A stretch of DNA of 34,487 bases from Lachnospiraceae bacterium (GCA_030540075.1 JAUNWX010000023.1:1-34487); one strand, 5' to 3'; positions 1 to 8,941 are shown, counted from the stretch's first letter. The notes: a model not told the origin generated them from the sequence alone. Translations and numbers: made by a program.

Positions 1-43
1 AAATTTAAATTTCAGCGATCTAACCAACGCTGGAACTACCAGT

Positions 44-53
44 GAACAGTAAC
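44..53 (-). repeat. GTTACTGTTC dispersed decamer, copy 1
   Basis: The minus strand reads GTTACTGTTC here. The same ten bases recur at 25600, 26317 (minus) and 29919, always outside genes. The function is unknown. Confidence 0.5.
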
Positions 54-83
54 GCGCCCGATTCTGAACTTTCTGTGAAGTGA

Positions 84-180
84 TTGAAATGTTGCACGCA
101 ATGTTTTAATATAGTAAAGTTTCGCGAAAAGCAGGTGTTTTCAGCGTATACTATATATGAAAGAGAGGCGTGAGCGCCTC
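84..180 (+). promoter_or_regulatory. Possible promoter and leader of the ABC exporter operon
   Basis: TTGAAA at 84-89 and TAATAT at 107-112 are separated by 17 nt. A second -10-like TATACT lies at 147-152 without a clear -35. A short hairpin (GAGGCG, loop TGAG, CGCCTC) follows at 165-180. These are sequence matches only and the transcription start is uncertain. I see no gene in bases 1-268. Confidence 0.3.
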
Positions 181-268
181 GCGATTCCTGAGCCGGGGAT
201 ATAGGGTCGGCTGCGGGGATCATACACTGCTTTTCGCCGCCTATCGTTTACACCTACAGGAGGAATTT

Positions 269-2188
269 ATGGACGTTATTAAGACGCTCTCGAAATCCAT
301 CCGCGAGTTTAAGGGGCCGAGCCTGCGCGCGCCGCTGTTTGTGCTGATCGAGGCACTGATCGAAACCGCCATTCCGTTTGTGACGGCGATGCTGATCAAC
401 CAGATTAAGGATGGCGCCGGCATGGGCACCATCGGGAAGTACGGTATCGTGCTGCTCGTGCTGGCGACCCTGTCACTTCTTTCCGGCGTCGCGGCCGGCA
501 ACAACTGCGCGACCGCATCCACCGGCTTCGCGCGCAACTTAAGAAAAGACCTCTTCTATAAGATTCAGGACTTTTCCTTCGAAAACATCGACCACTTCCA
601 GACGAGCTCCCTCGTCACCCGTATGACCACGGATATCCAGAACCTGCAGCAGGCCTACATGATGCTGATCCGACTCGGCTTCCGTGCGCCGGCGATGCTG
701 ATTTTCTCCTTCGCCGCGGCCTTTCTCATGGGTGGACGCATGGCCTGGATCTTCGTCGCGGTCATCCCGATCCTCGGCGTCGGCCTCGCCGTCATCATCC
801 GCACGGTTATGCCGATCTTCCGCCGCGTTTTCCGGAAGTATGACCGTCTGAACGACTCCGTGCAGGAAAACATCAACGGCATGCGCGTCGTGAAGTCCTT
901 CGTTCGTGAGGACTTCGAGATGCAGAAGTTCGACCGCGCCGCGACCGACGTCCAGCGCGACTTCACGAAGGCCGAGCGCTTCCTCGCGCTGAACAACCCG
1001 CTGATGCAGTTCTGTATCTACACCGTCATGCTCTTCGTCCTGAGCTTCGGCTCCTACACGATCATCACGAGCCACGGTGCCGACCTCGACGTCGGACAGT
1101 TCTCCTCGCTCCTGACCTACAGCTTCCAGATCCTCATGTCCCTCATGATGCTCAGCATGATTTTCGTCATGGTGACCATGTCGGCCGAGTCTGCCGAGCG
1201 TATCGCCGAGGTCCTGAACGAGACGAGCACCCTCACGAATCCGGCATCCCCGGTGACTGAGGTGAAGGATGGCTCCATCGATTTCGACCACGTGAGCTTT
1301 AAGTATCAGGCCAATGCTGAGAATTACGTCCTCTCGGACATCGATCTTCATATCAAATCCGGTGAAACCCTCGGCATCATGGGCGGTACCGGCTCCTCGA
1401 AGTCCTCGCTCATCCAGCTGATTTCCCGCCTCTATGACGCAAGCGAGGGCGAGGTGCTGGTCGGCGGTGTCGACGTACGAAAGTACGACCTCAAGCTCCT
1501 CCGTGATCAGGTCGCCGTCGTACTTCAGAAGAACGTCCTCTTCTCCGGCACCATCGCAGAGAACCTCCGCTGGGGCAACCCGCAGGCGAGCGACGAGGAG
1601 ATCATCGCCGCATGTAAGCTCGCCCAGGCGGACGAGTTCGTCCAGAACTTCCCGGACAAGTACGACACCTTCATCACCCAGGGCGGTACCAACGTCTCCG
1701 GTGGTCAGAAGCAGCGTCTCTGCATCGCCCGTGCGATCTTGAAGAAGCCGAAGGTGCTGATCCTCGACGACTCCACCTCCGCGGTCGACACGAAGACCGA
1801 CGCCATGATCCGTAAGGGCTTCCGCGACTTCATTCCGGAGACCACGAAGATCATCATCGCGCAGCGCGTATCCTCCGTCCAGGACGCCGACCGCATCCTC
1901 ATCATGGAGGGCGGCCGCATCGCGGACATCGGCACCCACGAGGAGCTCCTCAGCCGCAACGCGATGTACCAGGACATCTACTACAGTCAGAATAAAACCT
2001 CGGAAGAGGCCAATGCAGTCGACCCTGTACGTGTCGTGGCCACCCCGGAGGCGATGGCGGCAGAGCTCGCGCAGCGCGACGGTGTGAAGCCGGAAGCATT
2101 GGCAGAAGCAGACGGAAGTGCGCAGCAGCGCGACGATGTGAAGCCGGAAGCATTGGCAGAAGCAGGGAAAGGAGGAGAGCAGCGATGA
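269..2188 (+). CDS. ABC exporter half-transporter, degenerate-site subunit
   Basis: This is a type IV (exporter-fold) ABC protein of 639 residues: six membrane segments (about residues 20-310), then a nucleotide-binding domain. Its Walker A (residues 372-380) reads GGTGSSKSS, with Ser where Gly normally precedes Lys. The signature SGGQ is intact near 477. Walker B is followed by Asp instead of the catalytic Glu (DDSTS, near 501), and the H-loop His is Gln (IAQR, near 532). These changes are typical of the non-catalytic site of heterodimeric exporters, so the partner is the next gene, which overlaps by 4 nt. The C-terminal tail holds a duplicated 18-residue repeat. The ATG at 269 is chosen because AGGAGG lies just upstream; a longer in-frame reading to 170 lacks a ribosome site. 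The substrate cannot be told from sequence; drug, lipid or peptide export are options. Confidence 0.93.
   Translation: MDVIKTLSKSIREFKGPSLRAPLFVLIEALIETAIPFVTAMLINQIKDGAGMGTIGKYGIVLLVLATLSLLSGVAAGNNCATASTGFARNLRKDLFYKIQDFSFENIDHFQTSSLVTRMTTDIQNLQQAYMMLIRLGFRAPAMLIFSFAAAFLMGGRMAWIFVAVIPILGVGLAVIIRTVMPIFRRVFRKYDRLNDSVQENINGMRVVKSFVREDFEMQKFDRAATDVQRDFTKAERFLALNNPLMQFCIYTVMLFVLSFGSYTIITSHGADLDVGQFSSLLTYSFQILMSLMMLSMIFVMVTMSAESAERIAEVLNETSTLTNPASPVTEVKDGSIDFDHVSFKYQANAENYVLSDIDLHIKSGETLGIMGGTGSSKSSLIQLISRLYDASEGEVLVGGVDVRKYDLKLLRDQVAVVLQKNVLFSGTIAENLRWGNPQASDEEIIAACKLAQADEFVQNFPDKYDTFITQGGTNVSGGQKQRLCIARAILKKPKVLILDDSTSAVDTKTDAMIRKGFRDFIPETTKIIIAQRVSSVQDADRILIMEGGRIADIGTHEELLSRNAMYQDIYYSQNKTSEEANAVDPVRVVATPEAMAAELAQRDGVKPEALAEADGSAQQRDDVKPEALAEAGKGGEQR
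2071..2165 (+). repeat. Tandem 54-nt duplication in the exporter gene 3' end
   Basis: Two 41-nt copies (2071-2111 and 2125-2165) differ at one base and lie exactly 54 nt (18 codons) apart, so the frame is kept. They encode the repeated motif VKPEALAEA in the C-terminal tail. Each copy contains the octamer GCATTGGC. Confidence 0.85.
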
Positions 2189-4104
2189 AGGGAAACAGAA
2201 ATATGCGCGGCCCGGTCGATAAGACGACGCTGAAGGACGGCACCCTCGGACGGCTGATCCGAATGATCTTTTCGTTTTATCCGGTGCTCCTGCCGTTTAC
2301 GCTCGCGTGCATCCTCGTGAATGCGATCATCACGGCGATCCCGTCCCTGTTCCAGCAGCGCATCATCGCGCTGATCGAGCAGAACTGGCAGAGTGGTGAC
2401 TGGGCCGGTGTGTCCGCCCAGATCCTGAGCCTCGTGCTGACGCTGGCAGTCCTCTATGCGCTGTCGCTCATCGCGGGCACCACCTACAACCAGTGCATGG
2501 CGGTGATCACGCAGGGCTCGCTCAAGAAAATCCGTACGAAGATGTTTGACGGCATGCAGAAGCTGCCGATTTCGTATTTCGACCACAACGAGCACGGCGA
2601 CATCATGTCCTACTACACGAACGACGTCGATGCGCTGCGCCAGATGATTTCGCAGTCGATCCCGCAGCTCCTGAACTCGGGCATCATCCTCGTCACCGTT
2701 TTCTCACTCATGCTGTACTACAGTGTGTGGCTCACGATCCTCGTGGTCGGTGGTATCGTCATCATGACGAAGGTCGTGAAGAAGGTCGGTGGCAGCTCCG
2801 GACGCTACTTCGTGAAGCAGCAGGCGGCGGTTGCACAGACCGAGGGCTTCATCGAGGAGATGATGAACGGTCAGAAGGTCGTGAAGGTCTTCAACCACGA
2901 GGATGCGGCGAAGCGCGACTTCGACCGGATCAACGACGAGCTTTTCGCGGTGTCGGAGAAGGCGAACCGCTACGCGAATACCCTGATGCCGATCCTCGGC
3001 AATATCGGAAACATGCTCTATGTCGTGCTGGCGTTCGCCGGCGGCGTGCTGCTCTTCCTGAAGGTGCCGAACCTGAGCCTGAGCGGTATGGCCCTCAGCA
3101 TCAGCATCACCGTGCCGTTCCTCAACATGGAGCGGCAGTTCGCCGGCCAGATCGGCGGTATCTCGCAGCAGATCAATGCGATCGTCATGGGTCTCGCGGG
3201 TGCGCGTCGTATCTTCGCGCTGATGGATCAGCAGCCGGAGAAGGATGAGGGCACGGTGACGCTCGTGCGCTGTCATGAGCAGAACGGTCAGATCGAGGAG
3301 TGCAGTGAGCGCACCGAGCAGTGGGCCTGGAAGAAGGTCGAAACGGACGGCAGCGTGAGCTATAAGCGCCTCGAGGGCGACGTCGTCCTGCAGGATGTGG
3401 ACTTCTCTTACGACGGGAAGCACACGGTACTGCATGAGGTCAATGTCTACGCCCGTCCGGGTCAGAAGGTCGCGTTCGTCGGTGCCACCGGTGCCGGTAA
3501 GACGACCATCACGAACCTCATCAACCGTTTCTACGAGATCCAGAAGGGCACCATCACCTACGACGGCATCGATATCCAGGACATCGAGAAGGCTTCCCTC
3601 CGGAAGTCCCTCGGCATCATCCTGCAGGATACCGTGCTTTTCACCGGTACCGTCATGGAGAACATCCGTTACGGCAAGCTCGATGCGTCCGATGAAGAGT
3701 GTATGGCCGCCGCGAAGCTCGCCGGTGCCGACAGCTTCATTCGTCGACTGCCGAAGGGCTATGATACGATGCTGATTGCGAACGGCGCGAACCTCTCGCA
3801 GGGCCAGCGCCAGCTGCTCTCCATCGCGCGTGCCGCGGTCGCCGACCCGCCGGTGATGATCATGGATGAGGCTACCTCCTCCATCGATACCCACACCGAG
3901 GCCGTGGTCCAGAAGGGCATGGACGCCCTCATGGCCGGACGCACCGTCTTCGTCATCGCCCACCGCCTCAGCACCGTCCAGAACTCCGACGTCATCATGG
4001 TCCTCGACCATGGCCGCATCATCGAACGCGGCTCCCACGACGAGCTCATCGCCGCCCGCGGCAGCTACTACCAGCTGTACACCGGCGCCTTCGAGCTGGA
4101 GTGA
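2185..4104 (+). CDS. ABC exporter half-transporter, catalytic subunit
   Basis: This is the partner of the preceding gene, also 639 residues with six membrane segments and an ATPase domain. Its motifs are canonical: Walker A GATGAGKT (433-440), signature LSQGQ (537-541), Walker B MIMDEATS with Glu 562, and the H-loop His 593. It therefore supplies the catalytic residues of a heterodimeric exporter. An insertion of about 45 residues (about 355-398) separates the membrane and ATPase domains; from memory, related Firmicutes transporters have a similar insert. The start codon overlaps the upstream stop as ATGA, indicating translational coupling. A strong hairpin terminator follows. The substrate is unknown. 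Confidence 0.93.
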   Translation: MKGNRNMRGPVDKTTLKDGTLGRLIRMIFSFYPVLLPFTLACILVNAIITAIPSLFQQRIIALIEQNWQSGDWAGVSAQILSLVLTLAVLYALSLIAGTTYNQCMAVITQGSLKKIRTKMFDGMQKLPISYFDHNEHGDIMSYYTNDVDALRQMISQSIPQLLNSGIILVTVFSLMLYYSVWLTILVVGGIVIMTKVVKKVGGSSGRYFVKQQAAVAQTEGFIEEMMNGQKVVKVFNHEDAAKRDFDRINDELFAVSEKANRYANTLMPILGNIGNMLYVVLAFAGGVLLFLKVPNLSLSGMALSISITVPFLNMERQFAGQIGGISQQINAIVMGLAGARRIFALMDQQPEKDEGTVTLVRCHEQNGQIEECSERTEQWAWKKVETDGSVSYKRLEGDVVLQDVDFSYDGKHTVLHEVNVYARPGQKVAFVGATGAGKTTITNLINRFYEIQKGTITYDGIDIQDIEKASLRKSLGIILQDTVLFTGTVMENIRYGKLDASDEECMAAAKLAGADSFIRRLPKGYDTMLIANGANLSQGQRQLLSIARAAVADPPVMIMDEATSSIDTHTEAVVQKGMDALMAGRTVFVIAHRLSTVQNSDVIMVLDHGRIIERGSHDELIAARGSYYQLYTGAFELE

Positions 4105-4122
4105 GCTGAATAGAGTTATTTT

Positions 4123-4154
4123 AAGAGGATGTCGCCTGCGCGACATCCTCTTTT
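4123..4154 (+). terminator. Rho-independent terminator of the exporter operon
   Basis: GAGGATGTCGC (4125-4135) pairs with GCGACATCCTC (4140-4150) around a 4-nt loop, followed by four T. It lies 20 nt after the second exporter gene. Confidence 0.85.
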
Positions 4155-4279
4155 GGGCTGGAACCAATAAAAAGCAGATGGAGTGCTTCCACCTGCTTCG
4201 AGTTTATAAATATGTTTGTGGCGTCAAAGCCCAGCGCCGCAGGCCCGGAAATTTTTCTCTGTGCTCTGGGGAAGAAATG

Positions 4280-5170
4280 TCAGCGGCGGATGTATGCGCC
4301 GCCTTCCTGGGCGACGACTTCGGAAGCGACCTGGTTTGCGAATCGCATGGTGTCTTCTTCGGTCCAGCCGAGCGTGAGGCCGGTGAGGACCGCGCCGCAG
4401 TGCGAGTCGCCGGCGCCGATGGTATCGACGACGGTCGATGGCACGGATGGTGCGCTGTGCACGGAGCCGTCTGCGGAGATCCAGAGCACGCCGTCCGCAC
4501 CGCGTGTCACGATGACCATGTTTTGCGTCTTCGCGTGCAGCGTCTGCGCTGCGGAGAGAACGGGATCTGTCTCCGCGCCGGCGAGGGCCTGCGCTTCCTG
4601 CTCGTTCAGGTGGAGGATCGGATGCATCGCGAGGATGCGTTCCGTACGATCCGCGTCGACTTCGATGCCGCGTGGGCCCGGTGCATACACGACGGTGCCG
4701 GCGATGTCCGGGTGCGCCTCGAGCCAGGCGACGAGCTCGCCGCCGGTCGTTTCCTCGACCTCGAGTCCGCAGATGTAGGTGTAATCGAAGCGCTCGCCCG
4801 CGAAGGCGTCCATGTACTCCGCATGGAAGCTGTACTCGACGCCGTGGACGGAGAGGAAGGTACGTTCGCCGCTCCGCTCCACGAGACAGTAGCAGCAGCC
4901 ATTTTCACTGTCCGGCACGGTGATCGGGCCCCGGAAGCCAGCATTGCTGAGATGTGCGCGCACGAAGTCGCTGAACACGCCGTGGTCGCCGATCGGCGTC
5001 ACGAAGCGCAGATCGACATCATAGGCCTTCGGCACCTGCGCCACGTTGAACGCACAGCCGCCCATCGCAAAGCGCTGCACCGGATGCATGTCCTCGCCGG
5101 TCGTCGGCAGGTGGTCAAGTCGGAGAATCACATCCACACAGGTGGAGCCGATGATGAGAAGTCGTTTCAT
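4280..5170 (-). CDS. PfkB-family sugar or nucleoside kinase
   Basis: A 296-residue carbohydrate/nucleoside kinase of the ribokinase (PfkB) family, the usual length. The N-terminus carries the expected strand and Gly-rich substrate segment (GSTCVDVILRLD, then MGGCAFNVA near 36-44). The C-terminal ATP/anion-hole motif DTIGAGDS (249-256) includes the catalytic Asp 255. The product should be a cytoplasmic enzyme phosphorylating a sugar or nucleoside hydroxyl; the substrate cannot be assigned. The start is supported by GGAGG 8-9 nt upstream of ATG. It is transcribed away from abgA, with repeat array 1 between them. No clear terminator follows; the 4123-4154 hairpin might also stop transcription from this side. 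Confidence 0.88.
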   Translation of the reverse strand: MKRLLIIGSTCVDVILRLDHLPTTGEDMHPVQRFAMGGCAFNVAQVPKAYDVDLRFVTPIGDHGVFSDFVRAHLSNAGFRGPITVPDSENGCCYCLVERSGERTFLSVHGVEYSFHAEYMDAFAGERFDYTYICGLEVEETTGGELVAWLEAHPDIAGTVVYAPGPRGIEVDADRTERILAMHPILHLNEQEAQALAGAETDPVLSAAQTLHAKTQNMVIVTRGADGVLWISADGSVHSAPSVPSTVVDTIGAGDSHCGAVLTGLTLGWTEEDTMRFANQVASEVVAQEGGAYIRR

Positions 5171-5242
5171 AATATTCCTCCATGATTTCAGGGTGGTATT
5201 TTCAACCTGCGTTTACTATACTACTTCACGTAAGGGGATTCT

Positions 5243-5592
5243 CGCAATACAGAGTTTTTCACATGTCATGACATTATAAAATTTCCAAAGTTATACAATA
5301 TGGGTGTTTTAAGGATGAGTGACATTAAGTCATTTTTACAAAAGTGTGGATTTAAAAAGATATGACATTATGTATTTCACAGATTAAGACATTTCAGAGA
5401 TGATGACATTAACTATATGGAGTGGATTTTCGCAATACACTTAACTTTTTCTGGTGTGACATTATCTGACCTAATGTCACTGGAAGCGGAAACCGGCAGT
5501 TTGTTACAAAACTTAAAAAATCTAATGTCATCGGGGCAGTCAAACAGTGAATTGCGAAAAAATTCCCGATGCTCAAAGAAAATCTAATGTCA
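5243..5592. repeat. Repeat array 1: TGACATTA words with 94-nt period, second half inverted
   Basis: TGACATTA occurs in direct orientation at 5269, 5320, 5363, 5404 and 5457, and as its complement CTAATGTCA at 5471, 5522 and 5584. Spacings 51 and 43 alternate at the start, giving exact 94-nt steps (5269, 5363, 5457). CGCAATAC recurs at 5243 and 5431, which is 188 nt or two periods. Related cores (GTGGATTT at 5346 and 5422, TTGCGAAAAA near 5553) lie between the words. The array fills the divergent gap between the pfkB-type kinase and abgA. I see no gene in it. It is homologous to array 2. Confidence 0.85.
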
Positions 5593-5652
5593 TACGCTAA
5601 GAAAGCCCGGATATTGCGTCAAACACAGTGCCGAGGAGGCCGGCGCGCAGGA

Positions 5653-5680
5653 TTTACAGGATAAACAGAACATATAGAAT
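5653..5680 (+). promoter_or_regulatory. Candidate promoter of the abgA-like gene
   Basis: TTTACA (5653-5658), 16-nt spacer, TAGAAT (5675-5680), ending about 23 nt before the ATG. It lies just outside repeat array 1. Confidence 0.45.
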
Positions 5681-5703
5681 ACACAGACTATACAGGAGTA
5701 ATC

Positions 5704-7041
5704 ATGGAAACAGAGAAGAAGAACATCTACGAAGAATTTGCGGCGGAGGCGACGGCGATGCAGGCGCGTTCGGTGGCGCTGCGGCGTGATCTTCACCGGC
5801 ATCCGGAGACGGGGTGGCTCGAGATGCGGACGACGGCGATCATCGTGCGGCGGCTCCGCGCGCTCGGCTATCAGGTGCTGACGGGGCGCGAGGTCTGCCT
5901 TGCATCCGCGCGGCTCGGGCTCCCGGATGCGGACATCATGGCGGCACACGCAGAGGCGGTGCTGCAGCAGGGCGTGACGGAAGAGGAGCTGACGCCAGAT
6001 CTCCGCGAGGGCTTCACCGGCGCGATCGCTATCCTCGACTGCGGCCCAGGCCCGGTGGTGGCGCTTCGCTTTGACATCGACGCGCTCGGCATGGTCGAGT
6101 GCCCGGAGGCGACGCATCGCCCGACCCGCGAGGGCTTCGCCAGTGTCAATGCAGGTATGATGCACGCCTGTGGCCATGACGCGCATGTGACGATCGGCCT
6201 CGGTGTGGCGGAGCTTCTCATGAAGCATCGCGACGCACTTCATGGCACGATCAAGCTGATTTTCCAGCCGGGCGAGGAGGGCGGTCGCGGCGCTGCGGCC
6301 ATCGTGGCCCACGGACACCTCGACGACGTCGACTATCTCATCGGAAATCACATCGCCCCGACCGGCTCGCTCGACGACGGCGACATCACACCGGGCACCT
6401 ACGGCTCCCTCGCGAACACGAAGTACGACGTCTACTACACCGGCACGGCAGCCCACGCAGGCGGCTTCCCGGAGCGCGGACAGAATGCGCTCCTCGCGGC
6501 GGCCCAGGCAAGCCTCGGACTCTACGCGATCCCGCGCCACTCCGCCGGCATTACCCGCGTGAACGTCGGGACGCTCCACGCAGGCACGGGGCGCAACGTC
6601 ATCCCGGACCGCGCGAAGATGGAGATCGAGGTGCGCGGCGAGACGACCGAGATCAATGAATACATGATGCAGCAGGCGGAGCAGATCTGTCAGGGCGCCG
6701 CCACGATGCATGGCTGTCGCTGCGAGATGAAGATCGAAGGCCGCGGCGAGTCACAGCACAGCGACGAAGCGCTCTGGCAGCGCATCGCGACGCTCGTGCA
6801 GACGGAACTCCCGCAGTACCGCGTGAGCTCCACCCCGAACGCGCAGAACTGGGGCTCCGAAGACATCTCCCTCATGATGAACCGCGTCCAGAGCCACGGC
6901 GGCCAGGCAACCTACATGCGCACCATGACCGACATGGCGAGCGAGCAGCACACCGTCCGTTTCGATTTCGACGAGCAGGTGCTCGCGCGCGGCATCACCC
7001 TGTTCAGCGCGATCGTCTACGATCTCGCCGGTCGTGCGTGA
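5704..7041 (+). CDS. abgA: M20 metallo-amidohydrolase, AbgA-like (p-aminobenzoyl-glutamate hydrolase subunit A family)
   Basis: A 445-residue M20-family peptidase/amidohydrolase. Landmarks: HRHPETGW (31-38); GREVC...ARLGLPD (61-75), an insertion typical of AbgA that shorter hippurate hydrolases lack; RFDIDALGM (122-130); metal-binding HACGHDAH (154-161); Glu-Glu at 191-192; His 216; and FDFDEQVLA near the C-terminus. From memory these match E. coli AbgA closely along the whole length. AbgA with AbgB cleaves p-aminobenzoyl-glutamate, a folate breakdown product, in the cytoplasm. No abgB or abgT is in this window, so a different N-acyl amino acid substrate or a homomeric enzyme is possible. AGGAG precedes the ATG. 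Upstream lies repeat array 1; downstream is an MtaD-like gene after 217 nt. Confidence 0.88.
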   Translation: METEKKNIYEEFAAEATAMQARSVALRRDLHRHPETGWLEMRTTAIIVRRLRALGYQVLTGREVCLASARLGLPDADIMAAHAEAVLQQGVTEEELTPDLREGFTGAIAILDCGPGPVVALRFDIDALGMVECPEATHRPTREGFASVNAGMMHACGHDAHVTIGLGVAELLMKHRDALHGTIKLIFQPGEEGGRGAAAIVAHGHLDDVDYLIGNHIAPTGSLDDGDITPGTYGSLANTKYDVYYTGTAAHAGGFPERGQNALLAAAQASLGLYAIPRHSAGITRVNVGTLHAGTGRNVIPDRAKMEIEVRGETTEINEYMMQQAEQICQGAATMHGCRCEMKIEGRGESQHSDEALWQRIATLVQTELPQYRVSSTPNAQNWGSEDISLMMNRVQSHGGQATYMRTMTDMASEQHTVRFDFDEQVLARGITLFSAIVYDLAGRA

Positions 7042-7092
7042 CGCTGCGGCATCTGCCTGCGGCCAATGTCTCTGCCACTCATCCGATGGCGC

Positions 7093-7113
7093 GCCGGATC
7101 GAGTTCGACCGGC
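7093..7113 (+). other. Intercistronic hairpin between abgA and mtaD
   Basis: GCCGG-A-TCGA pairs with TCGA-C-CGGC around a 2-nt loop. No T tract follows, so it is more likely an RNA-stability or processing hairpin than a terminator. Confidence 0.4.
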
Positions 7114-7258
7114 GGAAGTGCGATGAAAGATTTCCGGAATTCCGGTCATCCGTCGTCCGCAGTCAGTGAAAGATAGAACGACGACAGATTTTCTGAAATC
7201 CCGAGCTTCCGTAAGCGATGTGGGAGATGAATGCGAGAAAAGAAAGGCTTCTTACGAT

Positions 7259-8668
7259 ATGAAAACACTGATTAAAAATGTGACCATCCTGACGATGGAT
7301 GACGCCGACCGCGTGCTTCGCGACGGCTGGCTCCTCATCGACGGCGAGAAAATCGCCGCGCTCGGTGAAGAAGAGCAGAAGCAGGCGGAGACCGCGCTCG
7401 ACGATCGTACGGTAGCTTCAGCGCAGACCAACGCCGCTGCCGAGCCGATCGAAAGCCTGCAGCAGGCGGAAGCGGTGGCGGACGAGGTGATCGACGGGGC
7501 AGGCGGCATCCTGCTGCCGGGCTTCGTAAACACGCACTGCCATGTGTCGATGGTGCCGTTTCGTTCGATGGGCGACGACTGCCCGGACCGTCTGCGCCGC
7601 TTCCTGTTCCCACTGGAGCTGGAGGCGATGACCCCGGAACTCGTGTACTGGGGCGCGCTCTACGGCATCGCCGAGATGCTTCTCTCCGGCACTACGACCT
7701 TCCTCGATATGTACTACTTCGAGGACCGCGTCGCGGAGGCCTGCGAGCAGGCCGGCATCCGCGGCTACCTCGGCGAGACCCTGATCGGACAGAAGACCTG
7801 CGACAGCCCGGACGAAGAGTATGGCGGCTTCGCTTACCAGAAGGACTTCTTCGCGGAGTATCACGGGGCACGACACCCGCGCATCTACCCGATCATCGCG
7901 CCGCATGGCACGACGACCCTGTCACCGGAGAAGCTTCGCGAGGCGCATGAGCTTGCGGTGAAGTACGACACGATCTTCACCCTGCATGCCTCCGAGATGG
8001 ACTACGAAATGGAGCATTTCCGTGCGATGGGCATGACCCCGACCGCCTTCCTCGATTCGATCGGCGCGCTGGACGCGCATACGCTTGCGGCGCACTGCAT
8101 CCACATGACTGAAGAGGACCTGCAGCTTATGAAGCGCCGCGGCGCCGGCATCGCCCACTGCATCTGCAGCAACACGAAGGCCGGCAAGGGGGTGGCCCCG
8201 ATGGAGCGGGCACGCCAGCTCGGTATCAGCTTCGGCCTCGGCACGGACGGCCCGTCCTCCGGTAACACGCTGTCGATGTTTGACCAGATGCGGATGTTCC
8301 CGAATGCCCAGAAGACGGCGAACCATGATCGTTCGCTCTTCCCGGCCCGGACCATCGTCCGCGCGGCGACCCGCGGTGGTGCCGAAGTACTGCATGGCAG
8401 CGACTACGGTTACCTCGCCCCGGGGATGGCCGCCGACCTCACGCTCGTTTCGACTGAGGCCGCCCATATGTTCCCGGTATACAACCCGTTCTCAGCATTG
8501 GCCTACGCCGCGAACGCGGCCGATGTCGACACGGTGTTCGCAAACGGCCAGATGGTCGTCCGCCACGGACAGCTCACGACGCTCGATCTCGCGGAAATCC
8601 GCGCACAGCTCGTGGAAAAAATGAAGCCGTTTATGGCCGCCGCGGAGAAGTACAGCGATATTATTTGA
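7259..8668 (+). CDS. mtaD: MtaD-like amidohydrolase (5'-methylthioadenosine/S-adenosylhomocysteine deaminase family)
   Basis: A 469-residue member of the AtzA/TrzN-type amidohydrolases. Metal-site motifs are present: NTHCH (His 93, His 95), His 243 in LHASEMD, AAHCIH (His 279, His 282) and GLGTDGPSSGN with Asp 330. In this family such enzymes deaminate adenosine-like compounds (MTA, SAH, 5'-deoxyadenosine) to inosine analogues. The exact substrate is inferred; a guanine- or triazine-deaminase-type activity is possible. The start at 7259 is chosen because MKTLIKNVTILT is the family's usual beginning; a longer in-frame reading begins at 7166. Oddity: about 38 extra Ala/Glu/Gln-rich residues (37-75) separate KIAALG from DEVIDG, where relatives have only a few. 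A polyamine-type uptake operon follows, and MTA is a by-product of spermidine synthesis. Confidence 0.82.
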   Translation: MKTLIKNVTILTMDDADRVLRDGWLLIDGEKIAALGEEEQKQAETALDDRTVASAQTNAAAEPIESLQQAEAVADEVIDGAGGILLPGFVNTHCHVSMVPFRSMGDDCPDRLRRFLFPLELEAMTPELVYWGALYGIAEMLLSGTTTFLDMYYFEDRVAEACEQAGIRGYLGETLIGQKTCDSPDEEYGGFAYQKDFFAEYHGARHPRIYPIIAPHGTTTLSPEKLREAHELAVKYDTIFTLHASEMDYEMEHFRAMGMTPTAFLDSIGALDAHTLAAHCIHMTEEDLQLMKRRGAGIAHCICSNTKAGKGVAPMERARQLGISFGLGTDGPSSGNTLSMFDQMRMFPNAQKTANHDRSLFPARTIVRAATRGGAEVLHGSDYGYLAPGMAADLTLVSTEAAHMFPVYNPFSALAYAANAADVDTVFANGQMVVRHGQLTTLDLAEIRAQLVEKMKPFMAAAEKYSDII

Positions 8669-8686
8669 TAATATACAAAATAGGGT

Positions 8687-8715
8687 TTGAATCCGCGCGC
8701 TACCTATGTTATAAA
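8687..8715 (+). promoter_or_regulatory. Candidate promoter of the Pot-type uptake operon
   Basis: TTGAAT (8687-8692), 17-nt spacer, TATAAA (8710-8715), with TG at 8707-8708 forming an extended -10. It starts 19 nt after the mtaD stop and about 230 nt before potB. Confidence 0.6.
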
Positions 8716-8781
8716 TATCGATGTTTTAAAGTATCCCGTTTACTATTTACAAATCTTTTGCTTAGATTTTATGAACATCGT

Positions 8782-8875
8782 CTGATCGAGGGCCGGTGCG
8801 GCCACGACTGCCGAAGCGCCTGAACGAGGGCCGGCGCGGCTATGCATGTCGGCGCGTCTGATCGAAGAGGGCAGT
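8782..8875 (+). repeat. 38-nt tandem repeat in the pot leader
   Basis: CTGATCGAGGGCCGG (8782), CTGAACGAGGGCCGG (8820) and CTGATCGAAGAGGG (8858) begin three imperfect units exactly 38 nt apart; the third is shortened. The repeat lies in the likely 5' untranslated region of the transporter operon. Confidence 0.7.
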
Positions 8876-8941
8876 GATGCATCATGAAGCAAAGAGGAAA
8901 CCCGCGGCCTTTGCGAGGAGGTCGTCGACTGGAGGGTAATC

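Noticed and set aside
20-223. Minus-strand 67-codon frame at the left edge
   Set aside because: No ribosome site, no family resemblance, and it covers the likely promoter of the ABC operon.
3866-5185. Long plus-strand open frame across the terminator and the PfkB kinase gene
   Set aside because: It runs through the exporter gene end, its terminator and the antisense of a kinase with clear motifs, and it has no plausible start signal or family.
5171-5703. Known riboswitch in the pfkB/abgA divergent region
   Set aside because: The region is explained by the 94-nt repeat array; no known aptamer core was recognised.
5590-6711. Long minus-strand open frame over the abgA gene
   Set aside because: It is antisense to a well-supported metallohydrolase, and its composition (Arg/His/Ala rich) is typical of a mirror frame in G/C-rich DNA.
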